A stretch of DNA of 64,000 nt, from contig OZ231126.1 in the NCBI GenBank assembly GCA_965153355.1, positions 100,998,001 to 101,062,000 on the forward strand, read 5' to 3'. The stretch comes from Flaccisagitta enflata (lineage: Eukaryota; Chaetognatha; Sagittoidea; Aphragmophora). The translations under genes and the position numbers were made by a program. Below the pieces are notes generated by a model, which had not been told where the DNA came from, searched no databases, and saw only the letters and a program-made list of their open reading frames with translations. Positions 9,641 through 21,599 of the stretch are shown here, one piece after another (position 1 is the stretch's first letter; each line of letters begins with the position of its first letter).

Positions 9641-10541
9641 GGAGGAGTCCGACGTTCTGCACCTGAGAGTACAGCCTGGTGTGGAACTGTACAATTTTGA
9701 GGTAGAAGACAGCGATGATGATTAGGTGACGTGGAGAGCCGCTTAGAGACACCAAGGCCAAGGGCAGGGTTTGGATCAATGCGGAGGGGAGGGGGAATAG
9801 AAGGGCAAGAGACCCTAACATGTTGTGCCTCGCTCAAAATACAACTAGGAGTGGTAAAAGTTATAGAATGCATCACTGAGCCGAATGTGAAACTGCGCTT
9901 TCCAACTTGAGAATTCTGGTAAATAATCTAAAGGCCAAAAAAAAGAAAGAGAAAACATCGACATATGGAACTATCCAGGCAGAAAAAGGGGAGAGGGAAA
10001 GTAAAATAGAGGGGTAAAAGGGGGCTAAAAGTGGGAGGGGGGGGGGAACTGACCCTCAAAAAAAACGCCCACAATCGATCCTTCAAGAAAAAGAAAAAGC
10101 GAGAGACAAAGTCTGCGCTAAAAACTGAGAATATTCTAAATGAGAAGCTCGCTCTGTTGTGGAAAAATTGAGCAAAGCATATCTGAGTATCATTACTGAG
10201 CGGTAAGGTGTAGCATCACAGGAAGGAAGTGAGCAGCACAGGATGAAGGGGCAGTGACACAGGTCGCGGAAGAAGCGGAAATAAAGGCTCTTAACTGCTC
10301 AAATTGCAATTTAGACACAAGGTGAGATTCCCTATCATGTAAAAGTCTTGTCAAGGTTACATGCACTCTCACAAACATAAGACCGGGGCCAGTACTACAG
10401 TTTCATTCATACATAAGTCAACATACGTCACATCTTGTCAAAAGGGAAAACACATGAGTGAAAACTAGCGTTTTAAAGCGTTTATCTGTAGGTTTACTTC
10501 TATGTGACATGACTGAACTCCGTGATACATAATCTGAATCC

Positions 10542-10623
10542 CGCATTCTGCATTTTGTATTCTGTATTCTGCATTCTGTATTCTGCATTCTTTAATCTGC
10601 ATTCCGCATTCTGCATTCTGCTT
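10542..10623 (+). repeat. 7-bp tandem repeat (ATTCTGC)n
   Basis: About eleven degenerate copies of ATTCTGC/ATTCTGT. It lies in the 3' noncoding part of the LTR element. Confidence 0.85.
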
Positions 10624-10950
10624 TTTTGTATCCTGTGAGCTGGTCTGCAATATGTATGAGATTGTTAACTTTTAACTATATGCTTCATCATCTTGTATCC
10701 AAACTGTTCATGCCACATGCTACATGTTTCATGAAAAAAAATTTAACATGAGCTGATCATGAGCGATCGAGAAAAACCTAACTTATATTCAATTGTAAAA
10801 ATTGCTGGGGGCAGGCTTAGGGGGTGGGCGTTCTGGGATGGCTGGGGGTGGGGTGGGGCAGGGAGGATATTTGGCAGGATATCTGGCAGGATGGAGAGAC
10901 AGGCCTCAGACGCATGTTTGAGTATCACGAATGGAAAAAAAAGTGGAAAA

Positions 10951-13900
10951 TTAGGCGGCAGAATCTGGGAACTCCTTCATCTGCCTGACATGCATCTTTC
11001 TAAGTTTACCATCCTCTGTCTCAACCATACAATGGCGGCCTAATATTTTGGTCACTTTAGCTATTCTCCAAAATTTGGACAACTTAATTTTCAAGATGCT
11101 ATTCTTTAGTAGCTTCTTAGCTAGTATTCTTTCCGCCCAGACTAGCACCTTCTGGCCCACACGAAATTCCCCTTTACGCATGGATAAATGCACAGCCAAA
11201 GAGGGCGTATCAACTAGTCTATGTTTAGTGACCTTTGTCATAATGCTTCTTAATGACTTGTAAGAGGCTATGACCGAGTCTTCAACATTGTCACAAAGTG
11301 TAGGGACGCCGACTAAACAACGGTTATTAAACAATTGTGAAGGTGTAGTCACAAAATCTCCATATTTCATGCTGCATGTATTGAGCGCAAAAACTGTCTG
11401 TTGCAGAACCCTTGGCCATTGGAACTCATCTGTAAGGAGGCGTCTAAGCAGATTGACCAAGCGGGCATTTGTACTTTCTGTTTTTATACTGTTTTTAACT
11501 AAGACGGAATTAACAATGTGAGAAACTGCAGTTTGTGCACATGCTGTTTGGAAATGGCTTTTAAATTCAACGGCATCGTCTGTTGTAATGACTTGACATA
11601 AGAACGAATTACTGTACATTATGTCAAGGAGACATTCTGCTGCTTCCTTTGAGCTGCGGCCGCGCATTGGCCTAGCAAAACAGTAGCTACTTGCCAACTC
11701 TGTAGCGACCATTGCATAGTGATATCCATTGCTTGGTGGGAGATAGATCAAATCGATAGATAACTCTTGACCTATGAACGAGCTAGACACTGTTATGTTC
11801 CTGCCCTTTTGGGCTTTAGGGGCCTGACTGAGCAGACATGAGGAACATGAGCGGTACACCTCACGCAAAATGGAGTTAAGTCTGGGAATGAAATAAATTT
11901 TGTGGATAAAAGAAGCGAGTCTCCAGCAGTTGGAATGTGCCATTGAGACGTGCAGATGTTTAACAATTTTGCGTGAGATTGACTCAGGACAAACCAAAAG
12001 AGAGGTGACATTTCCTTCATCATCCATAACCTCTTTCCTTAGCTCACCATCAACAATCTTCAATGTGTTGAAATCCTCCATAACAGAGTTGACAAACGGA
12101 GACTCTTGCCTTATTTCATGATAGAGTGGTTCCTTACCCATTTCAACACATTTTATTATGTTGAGTGTATCAGTGTCTGTTCTCTGCCTGTCAACAACCA
12201 TTTGCCTCTGTGACACGCGCAATTCTGGGTCACACTTTTCTGCTTTTGCCCCACCTGGTGACTCATCAGAGGAGAGATCCTCATCAGGACTAATTGGCCT
12301 CGACCTCTTCATTGCCCTGGTTACTGGTAAACAAAAGTCATCACGGTAATGATCAGATCTGCTGCAATTGATTGCTATCACATTGTCATCGCTCATGTCA
12401 CTGCTAAGGCCATAATGTGTGTCAGAATCACTATCAGAGACTGCGTCCATTGCATCACTATCACCAGACCTATCAGATGGAAGATGGTAGGTAGTGCCAA
12501 TTAAGGTATCTTCTTCTCCTTCTGACATGTCCTCATCTACCTTTACATGGTGCTGGAGGGCCGCGGCTATGTACTGGAAGTTATCTGGAGGAAAATAGTC
12601 AAGTGATCTGATTACTTCAACTTCGCCATCCTGGACCTCATATTTGTTTAGCCCAATTTCATCTGGCTCATCACCAGGCCTGAAAATGGCAGTTATTGAA
12701 CTGATTTCCTCGTCTATTCTATCTGCATGAATATTGCCACTGGCCTCATAACTTGGTGCGTCTGATTGTGTGAGGGGAGGGTGAGGGAGGGGGGTCTGAA
12801 CGGGGGACTGGCTGGGCCCACAGGTAGCCTGCTGCTGATGAGAGTGTGATGGCTTAGAGGGAAGAGAAAACTGAGAGGGCTGAGAGGTCGGAGAGGGCTG
12901 AGAGGGCTGAGAGGCCGGAGAGGGCTGAGAGGGCTGAGAGGTCGGAGAGGGCTGAGAGGTTGGAGAGGGCTGAGAGGGCTGAGAGGGCTGAGAGGGCTGC
13001 AAGAGCTGGGAAGGCTGAGAGGGCTGGGCGGGGGCCGGTGGGGGGAAGTGGCCTGAAATATTAAGCAGTTCAATGCCTCTGTTTTCCATTTCATGTCTTG
13101 GGACTGATGTCAAAGGGGGTGGGACCATTTTTATGTCATCGCTGTCTAAAATGACAAATTTTGCATTCTCTAACTGGGATAACTGTCTGTCTGTCAGTCT
13201 GTCTTTCAGCCTAGCTTTAAGCAATGGGTCAATTTCATGAACAGTTCTCAACTTCGATATAGGGGTGTCGTCTGTGTCAATGGCATTGACCGATCCGGGG
13301 GTTGGGACATTATTGCTTAAAGTGCAGCAAAACCCGTCTCCTGTGCAGCAACCGCCCTCATCCTCTAGCCAATTTAGCTGACCAGCTGTACTCTCTAAAG
13401 TGTAGCATTCAGGGAGTTCACTCTGAGATGTTTTTATAAAATCATTTTCCAAACTAGCTTTGTTAAGAACGGCTGCTTGTTCCTCAATAGTCTGAACAAG
13501 ATTTGGACTGAGCTTTGTCACACCCATGTGCCATTTAAAAACTTTTGCATCTTCCTCAGTTGTGACACCTGTAGAGGCCTGAGATTAGCATAACAAGAGT
13601 TCATGAAAAGTCATAGGAAAGTTCTCTATCAGAGGGATATGACTCAAAATCATGCACAAAGATAAACCACAACAAAAATTTGATCATGGGACCTCTGGAA
13701 ATTACCGCCGCCACCCCCCCTCATTTCCCATTGAAAATGTATAGGAAGGTTTTTTGCTTGTGTCTTTTCATTGGAAAGGGGGTGGGTGGCGGCGCCAATT
13801 TATAGGGGTTTCAGGTATGAATTGTTTTCATAAAATATCTGTAAACATGATTTTGGGCCATATCCCTCTGATAGAGAACTTTGCTATGACATCGCATTTT

Positions 13901-15283
13901 TTGTTGTTAGGCTACCTGAGATGGAATCATATAGCGTGAATTTAGATCAGCAAGCTGTTGGCTACCTTCAACTTTTAAAATTCGTGAAAAAAAATTCTCA
14001 CGGTACAAAAGGACGGCTCCCCTGAGTTTAGGGCTGACCTCCTCAGCTGGTTTCTCCAAGCAGTAACGGGTGAATGCACTATCTGTGCAAATTAAGTGCA
14101 AACGATTTTGCAAGATGAGACGCATATCATGAGAGCCATTTACTGCAGCCAGGAATTCGCGTTTGTTTATACAGTACGACAGTGCTGCCTTAGAATGGGA
14201 CTTAGAAACAGCCATAATTGGCCACAATTGGTCATTAATTACAGCTACCAGCGTACATCCCCACGTGGTTTTACTACTATCCACAAAAAGTATTAGGGTA
14301 CTGTGGATGTATTGATCCTTAGAAAGAATTAGAAGTCCATTGCTGTTACAAAATAACTCCAGGGCGGCACTCAAAATACGTTCCATTTTATTGGTGAAAA
14401 TGAACTTTTTGCCCGTTTGTTGCTCTATCTCCTGCCTCAGCTGGTAATTCAATTCAGCAATAGCTGGACTCATAGCTGAAAAGTAGTTCAGGTTTCCTGT
14501 CAGCTTGACCAATGATTTCTTAGTACGTGGGTAGGTATTGGGAGAGAAAGATTCAACTTTTTCCCTGGGAATTTTCAGTCGGCCAGATTCCACAGTTAGA
14601 CCAAGCACATCAAATTTTTCTGAACACGAATAGCCAATCACGATGTCAGACACCTTCCAGACCAAGTTGTAGTACCATGACCTTTCTAGGATGGCCTTAT
14701 AGGTCTGAAATAGGCCTTCAAAAGAGAAATCGCTCACTGCTAAATTGTCCACATACGAAAATGAAAAACCCTCCTTAAGGAGCCCGTAGAGGATCAGTTT
14801 AAGGATGAGAGAGCAGGCTGGACAACTTGAATTGCCCCCCTGGGGGGCCCGTACGAGGGCGTACCCCATTTCAGCATAACCAGCTGAAAATGTGGTCAGC
14901 CATCTTGAGGCCTTGCTTAAAGTCACCTGGCTGAAGAAATTTAATAAGTCCATCGTTATGAATATTTTGTCTGTTGTAAACACATTCATGATCTCTCTGA
15001 TAGTCGCATTAGGCGAAGAAAAGTCTTGTAGCCCGCGATTCAGAGCCCTCTGGTCAATGATCAGCCTCCAAACCTTCCCAAGAACTACGGCATCTATTTC
15101 AGGGTTCTCTAGGTCAGCTAGGGTTTTCATTCTAGGCATATTAGGGGGTATATGCGGTTTTTTAATCACAAAACCGTTCGAGATACAGCTATCTGTTGAA
15201 AGTTTGACAATGTTAGCATCAATATAGGCTTTTATTACCATATTGAAAAGCTCCTTGGAAAATTTTGAGCAGCTTCTTTGCAT
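10951..15283 (-). CDS. pol: pol: reverse transcriptase, RNase H and integrase, two exons
   Basis: Exon 1 is 15,283-13,916 and exon 2 is 13,578-10,951, joined in phase by a CAG/GTAG donor and an ATCTCAG acceptor, giving about 1,331 aa. RT (about residues 65-260): LIIDQRALN, the first catalytic Asp in ITMDLLNFF (D112), APQGGNSS, and YVDN (177-180) where YxDD is expected. RNase H (about 330-450): D335, E376, D401, D446 all present. Integrase lies in exon 2: an HHCC zinc domain (MAHSNCW, then CSSC), catalytic Asp in ELSIDLIYLP, Asp in TTDDAVEF and Glu in KTESTNAR. The N-terminal half of exon 2 has a Pro-Ser-Gln repeat. The frame stays open upstream through a 9-bp repeat coding Glu-Pro-Ile. The first Met was chosen for convenience; translation probably comes by frameshift or processing from gag. 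Confidence 0.8.
12838..13032 (-). repeat. Pro-Ser-Gln coding minisatellite within pol
   Basis: Degenerate GGCTGAGAG (9-bp) units coding (PSQ)n with PTSQ and PASQ variants. This is a likely disordered linker between the RNase H part and the integrase. Confidence 0.85.
13579..13915 (-). mobile_element. Foldback (introner-like) intron in pol
   Basis: This 337-bp intron is almost entirely an inverted repeat. The acceptor-side arm (from 13,586, TAGCATAACAAG) pairs with the donor-side arm (to 13,913, TAGCCTAACAAC on the other strand). A perfect core, AAAGTTCTCTATCAGAGGG, lies in both arms, and the match continues as far as GCCGCCACCC. The arms stop 7 and 2 bases from the splice sites. The motif GCCGCCACCCCCCC also lies near each end of the larger foldback at 17,383-20,179. 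Confidence 0.7.
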
Positions 15284-15286
15284 TGC

Positions 15287-15352
15287 GGGCTCTATAGGCT
15301 CTATAGGCTCTATAGGCTCTATAGGCTCTATAGGCTCTATAGGCTCTACAGG
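15287..15352 (-). repeat. 9-bp tandem repeat coding Glu-Pro-Ile
   Basis: Seven copies of GGCTCTATA. In the pol frame they read as EPI repeats joining pol to the upstream frames. Confidence 0.95.
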
Positions 15353-15916
15353 TAATTGATATTATTGTTGGTTTCATCTACTAAGGTATTGCATCTCGAT
15401 TTGAACCCTGCATCATTCTGCATTTTGGCTAGAGCATATTTGGTCTCAAGCTCTTTCATTGCCTCAACAATCGCTTTGACTTTGGCTTTGATGTCATGAT
15501 CGTGGTCATGTACAGTGGGAGCTGATTTAGTTGGGTTGTTGTTAAAACTGAGAGACATGAGATGGGGAATAACAATTTTATCATTTAACTTAACAGCCTC
15601 ACTGTAAAGCTGAGGCTTAGCAGATTGTAGCAACGTGGAAGGGGGGGGAGGGTGGTGATATGAAAAGGGGTAGGATAAGTGGCTGAGGAGGAGACGGGGA
15701 ATGGGGAGGAGGGGACAAATCATGTTGCTTTGTCTGTCTGACGTGTAAAAGCGACTCATTTACTATCTCATCATGTTTCTGTCTGGCCACAATCATCTCT
15801 GCATTCATTTTGTCATGTTTCATTATTTCTGGACTGAAATTGGTGCAACGGCCATGTAAGCGTCGCAGACTCTCATTCAGCTGGAATAATTGAAATTTGG
15901 CTAAGCTAGATTGCAT
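15346..15916 (-). CDS. Linker frames between gag and pol
   Basis: Two overlapping frames (15,617-15,916 and 15,346-15,759) fill the gap between gag and pol. The first is helical (FQLFQLNESLRRLHGRC). The second begins in a Pro/Ser-rich run and ends in a Lys/Glu helix (KAKVKAIVEAMKELETKY). Neither contains an aspartic protease motif. The frame change between them at a GGGG-rich stretch near 15,640 could be programmed, splicing-related or a mutation. They probably belong to the gag-pol polyprotein of this element. Confidence 0.45.
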
Positions 15917-16063
15917 GCTATTTTCCAGCCAACGTGGAGAGTAAATATTTTTGAGTAACTCATGATGGAATCCAGGACAAATCTTTCTATCTGAGGGAAT
16001 AACTGAGTAAACTTGGCTAATCTGTGTAAGTCTGTGATTGTTACTGATCTTCGCATGGCATTC

Positions 16064-19000
16064 CTAGCGGCCAGACTGCTGGGCAGGGGCCTGTTGCTGA
16101 GCTGACTGCTGTGGTTGCGGCATCTGCTGCTGTTGCTGAAGCTGTTGTGGCTGACCTGTCTCTAGCTTGGCGAGTCCATTCTTGTGTTCAAAATCACTGT
16201 GACCCTCAGTTCCGCAGTAAGAGCAGAACTTGAAGTAAGGACAGGAAGGGCCACTGTGGTCTGAAAGTACCCTACAGCGTAGGCAGATCATTACTTGCTT
16301 GTTTTCACTCTGAAACTCAAAATTGGTCGGGGCCCTTTGGACTGAGCTACCTGGCGACGTGAAAACATGTTGTTGTGAAAGGGCATTGATCTCACCTTGG
16401 TGGTTTGAGGAGAGGCCCAGGTTGAATTGATGTTGTTGGCGTGATGGCGCGAAGTGGAGTTGCTGCTGCTGCATCAATGGACGAGGTTGCTGTTGTTGCT
16501 GCAGCAAGGGCTGTTGCTGCATCAGAGGACGAGGCTGTTGCTGATGCTGAAAACTAACATTTTGCTGAGGCTGCTGGGGTTGGAAGAAAGGCTTATTTGG
16601 GGCCGAAAACTGCTGTTGCCGCCATTGAACCTGCTTGGGTTGCTGTTGAAAACTGCCCTTGTAACCGCCTTTCCCTTTCTGCTGAAAAAAAGGACGCTGT
16701 TGTGAAAGATTTTGAGTGGCAGGCGCGTGATTGGCACCACCATGGGACTGATTGCTGTAAACTAGCTTGTTTTGTTCGAGCAAGGCCATGTCCTCACTAG
16801 CACAAGCTACAACATCAACTAGATCTTGACAGTGCCTAATCGATTGACGGACTGACTCGGGGAGGGACGTGACCTCGCAAAAACGCCTCTTAAGAATTCT
16901 GAGCTTGGCTTTCTGGTCATCAGGGTCCCCAATTTTGTACTCATCAAAGGCCGAAGTGAGTCTGTGCATGACGGAATAGAGGTTTTCTGACTTCTGTTGG
17001 GTAATCAATTGGAACTTCTCTGTGTTTGACAGAATCTTGGTAGCTTTGTCACATGCAATAACTGCCTCAATCACCCCATCTAAAGTGAGAGACTTCATTT
17101 GCTTTTTGTGTGCTGCACAATCTGACGCTATTTCGCTTGCCATGAGGTCTGTGCTGAGGGAGAAGGCAATGTCGTCCTCATCGATGCCCATTTTAAAAAG
17201 TGCCCTGGCGTGGTCTTTGAGGGCATCAACAAACTCATCACTTGAGAAAAAGACTTTACGTTTAGGCCATTTTGTGGAAGATAGGCGTTTTGCCATATTC
17301 TCTTTGGTAGGCCTAGTAGCTGCCTCGTCAGTAGATGTGTCATCATCCCAAAAGGGCATGACTGGCAGACTGGGCCGTAGGACCCTTATGAAGGCAGATC
17401 GGCTACCAACAGCAGGGACTGGCTTCATTCATCATAACAACAAGATTTGCCAAGTTTTATGACCATATGATCGATTTTACTCATGGCCGCCACCCCCCCT
17501 AAAATCCCAGCATGAGGGTTGTTGTGGTAAAAATTCCAACTTTGGGTCACTTTGGCCTCAAAATTAGGCCCCTTCGAATTTAAATTTTGACCTAAAATCC
17601 ATGAGATTATAAAACTAGAGCTCAAGATCCAACTAGTGGTGCAATCTGCATGTTTTTATCTTAATTTGTTGAGATTTGTGAGTATTTCAATGATGAAAGG
17701 GTATGAGGGTCAAATTGCATCCTATTTTCAGTGGCAATTTTGACATTTTTCACAGATTTGAACATATTTTGGCTTTGGATGGACCAATCTGCATGAAATT
17801 GGTGATCAAATTGAAGAGTTTTTGCTGCTCTAGCTGATGGTAAAAAAATTTTTGATCGATTTTGCCCTCAATTTTTTTTATTGACTGTAGAAGCAGGTGT
17901 AAAAAAGTCGATTTTCTTGAAAATTGAGCAATTTTGGACAAAAAACTAGACTACTTACATTGTTAAAAAAGACTTAAAATCCATGAGCAAAATAAAGAGC
18001 TGCTCAAGAGCTAACTAGTGATGCAATCGGCATGTCAATATGTTTTTGCATTTAGATTTTACAGAACTTCAAAGATCAGAGGGTATGTCAAAATGACCAT
18101 TGATGGTCACTTTGGCCGTTTTGGCCTCAATTTGGGTTCACTTTGCCGCAGAAATTGTTAGAAAAATTGTGAGATTGTAAAACAAGAGCTCAAGAGCTAA
18201 CCAATGGTGCAGTCCGCATGTTGCTACCATTTTTCATTTAAGTTTGAGAGCCTTTCAAAGATGGAAGGGTAAGAGGGTTATTTTACCGGATAAACTTGGG
18301 GGTCAAATTTGACAATTTTTACATTTTTTGATATATCTCGGCTTTGGATGGACAAATATGGATAAAATTGGTGACCAAATTGAAGATTTTTTGATGCTCT
18401 AACTGATTCTGGTAAAATTTTTGATCGATATGACCCTCAGAATGTTTTGGAGACTGTAGAAGCAGGTGCTAAAAAGAGTATTTTTTTGCCCATTTGGTTA
18501 CTTTTGTCACAAAATTTTGGTGCTTCCGAGCTAGGAAAAGACAAGAAATTCATGAGCAAATCAAACTACAGCTCAAGAGCTATCCAGTGGTGCAATCGGC
18601 ATCTCAATATGTTGAAGCATATAGATTTATTACAGCTTCAAAGAACAGTGGGTATGATAAAATGAAAGTTTTGCTAATTTTTGTCATTTTGGGCTCATCT
18701 GTCCGTCCACTTATTTATGGTCACTTTTCAAATAGGAAATGACTTTTTTGCTTGATCCTAAAATTTGAAAAAATTGCACTAATTTCTTTCTTTCTTTTTT
18801 TCAACTTTGAGAGCCTCTATACACTTTTGGGCGACATATTGATTTAAACTTTTCCTACAATCATCTAGAGTACCAAAAACTCACCAATTTTGTGACAATT
18901 GGTCCATCCAAAGCAAATTTACAATGAGTAATGTGTGAACTAACAAAATTACTCTGGCAAAATGTACCTCAAAATACATCATCTTCCCTTATCCTTAAAA

Positions 19001-21460
19001 TGCTCTCTTTTGGTGATGGATTTTATATCAATTATTGAATTGTAAGTAGCCAAATTTGTTGTCCAAAATTGCCCAATTTACAAAAAAAAAAACACTTTTT
19101 GCACCTGCTTCCATGGTCATTAAAAAAAATTGGGGGGCATATCGATCAAAAAATCTTTTACCATCTGCTAGAGCAGAAAAAGCTCTTCAGTTTGGTCACC
19201 AATTTCATGCAGATTGGTTCATCCAAAGCCAAGAAATATTGAAATTAGCAAAAAGTGTCATAATCGCCATTGAAATTTGATTTGACCTTCCTACCCTTTC
19301 ATCTTTGAAATATTCTTAAATCTTTACAAATTAAGATAGAAATATGCGGATTGCACCACTGGTTAGCTCTTGAGCTCTAGTTTTATAATCTCACAGATTT
19401 TTTTATCGATTTCTACCGCAAAGTGACCCCATAATGAGGCCAAAACGGCCAAAGTGACCATAAATGGTCATTTTGACATACCCTTTGATTTTTAAAGTTC
19501 TGTAAAATCTAAACGCAAAAACATATTGACATGCCGATTGCACCACTAGTTAGCTCTTGAGCAGCTCTTTATTTTGCTCATGGATTTTAAGTATTTTTTA
19601 AAAATGGAAGTGGTTTAATTTTTTGTCCAAAATTGCTCAATTTTCAAGAAAATCGACTTTTTTACACCTGCTTCTATAAACAATAAAAAAAATTGAGGGC
19701 AAAATCGATCAAAATTTTTTTTACCATCAGCTAGAGCAGCAAAAACTCTTCAATTTGATCACCAATTTCATGCAGATTGGTCCATCCAAAGCCAAAATAT
19801 GTTCAAATCTGTGAAAAATGTCAAAATTGCCACTGAAAATAGGATGCAATTTGACCCTCATACCCTTTCATCATTGAAATACTCACAAATCTCAACAAAT
19901 TAAGATAAAAACATGCAGATTGCACCACTAGTTGGATCTTGAGCTCTAGTTTTATAATCTCATGGATTTTAGGTCAAAATTTAAATTTGAAGGGGCCTAA
20001 TTTTGAGGCCGAAGTGACCCAAAGTTGGAATTTTTACCACAACAACCCTCATGCTGGGATTTTAGGGGGGGTGGCGGCCATGAGTAAAATCGATCATATG
20101 GTCATAAAACTTGGCAAATCTTGTTGTTATGATGAGTGAAGCCAGTCCCTGCTGTTGGTAGCCGATCTGCCTTCATAAGGACGCTAAGTGTGCTAGCTGT
20201 GCGTCTCATGGATCCTAAAACCGAGGAAGACTCTCTTTTAAGCTTAGAAAGCCTTTGTTTTGCACTTTTGTATTTCTGTTCCTTATTTTGAGAGCCCTTG
20301 ACCAAAACGTCTATCTCAGCCCTGAGGCCATCAACTTCTTCCTTCCTAGCTGCTTTTTCAAGAGCAAGCTGCTTTCGTAAAGACACGGCGGCCTCGTCAG
20401 ACTGAGCAAGCTGAGCAGTTAAATCATTAATCTGGCAGGTAAGGTCCTTGATTGTCTGTATTTTGGAGGCTAGGAGGTCGCTGGCTCTCTTGCTTGCCTC
20501 TCTTTCACCCTCATAGAGCTCAACCTTGTGTGATAAAATATCGATTTCTCTCTCTCTATCTTGAAGCATTTCAAGATTCTCATCTGCTTCCCTGATTCTC
20601 TGATTTTCTGCTTCCAAAAGTTGCTCCCTCATTCGCTCATTCTCAGAAACGACCTGTCTCAACTCTTCCTCTTGTTGTCTAAAGCCTGAAAGAATTTCAT
20701 CACTGACCCCTGAACCGTTTGAGGCTGGGGAATTACCACCCTCACGTGGCCAGGGTTCTCCCTCAAAAATGGTCTCGTTCCTGCCCAAACTGAGTTGGTC
20801 TTGAACTGCATTTCCCTCTGCATCCGACTGTTGGAGAGAGGGGGTATCACTAAGGCGGGGGAGGGAAGGATTCCCGCTGAATTGGAGGTGGGAGGGGGGG
20901 AGAGAGAGTGGGTGAAGGGGTTCGGAGGGATGAGGCAAGGGAGGGATGGAAGGATTCCCGCTGAATTGGGGGTGGGAGAGGGGGAGAGAGAGAGGTGTAG
21001 GGGGTTCGGAGGGATGAGGCAACTGGTATCTAGTATCCACAGCTGACTGACCCCGGTCCAAAGACTGTGCTTCTCTATTCTTTGACCCGAGAGAAAGATT
21101 CCCCAAATTCCTAACCAGCGCATCTGTCTGTTTGGCTGCAGCAGCAGCCGCACTTGCATCTGAAGAAATAATCCGGCCCTCGCCTAAATCGCGACCTCTG
21201 GCCAAAGTATCACCATCTGACTTTCCTGACTATACTCTGGATCTGTCACTGGACCGTGAACGATAGGGACGATGTTTTGACTTGCTTCTATCCCTGCTGC
21301 TGTCCCTTTGGTCTGTATCACTTCTAGATCTTCGCACAGAAGAGCCGCTGGGGGTGCGCGATCTCTCAGAAAGAGACTTATTGAGTTTGGATTGCTTACA
21401 GGCTGAAGCTGCTTCTTTGGACATTGCGTCCAAACGGACCTCGTCTAAAGGGTTCTGCAT
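16064..21460 (-). CDS. gag: gag-like polyprotein, split by a foldback and an in-frame TAG
   Basis: Three frames make one gag-like region. Part 1 (21,460-21,233, ATG at 21,458-21,460) is an Arg/Ser-rich tail (SRSDTDQRDSSRDRSKS). An in-frame TAG at 21,230-21,232 separates it from part 2 (21,229 to about 20,180), which has a Ser/Pro-rich stretch and then a long coiled coil (about 150 residues, rich in Glu/Leu/Arg). A foldback element (17,383-20,179) follows. Part 3 (about 17,382-16,064) carries a capsid-like helical region, a Gln/Pro-rich stretch, and near the C-terminus CxxC pairs with a CSYCGTEGHSDFEH knuckle (C-x2-C-x4-H-x4-H). The knuckle supports a nucleic-acid-binding Gag. The join between parts 2 and 3 is inferred. 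Confidence 0.6.
17383..20179. mobile_element. Foldback element with about 1.1-kb inverted arms, inside gag
   Basis: Arms at about 17,383-18,500 and 19,060-20,179 are reverse complements around a ~0.55-kb loop. The outer ~700 bases are nearly identical: the 66-codon frames at 17,425-17,625 (minus) and 19,939-20,139 (plus) differ at two residues. The inner parts have diverged more. Each arm contains diverged internal copies of a unit with AAGAGCTAACTAGTG and GCAATCTGCATG, about 190 or 380 bases apart. The outermost 44 bases of both arms read as gag codons, so flanking coding DNA is inverted-duplicated. No transposase is present. It is related to the pol intron by the shared GCCGCCACCCCCCC motif. 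Confidence 0.8.
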
Positions 21461-21599
21461 TTCGACTATCTCGTGTCTAATCGACCGACCAAAAAAAAGA
21501 AGTGGGGGGGGGGGGTGTTTCGAGAAAAAAAAGGTCTGAAAGAAAAAAACTAAAAATGTAAGTACAAGCGTATTCACCTACACATGTAGAAGAAAAGAT

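Noticed and set aside
8265-9876. Several Ser/Pro/Leu-rich minus-strand frames resembling an env-like gene
   Set aside because: They consist of GA, GGTGAC and GGAGGA repeats. No signal peptide or membrane anchor with normal composition was found.
17425-20139. Pair of identical 66-codon frames
   Set aside because: They are the two arms of the foldback, read in opposite directions, not genes.
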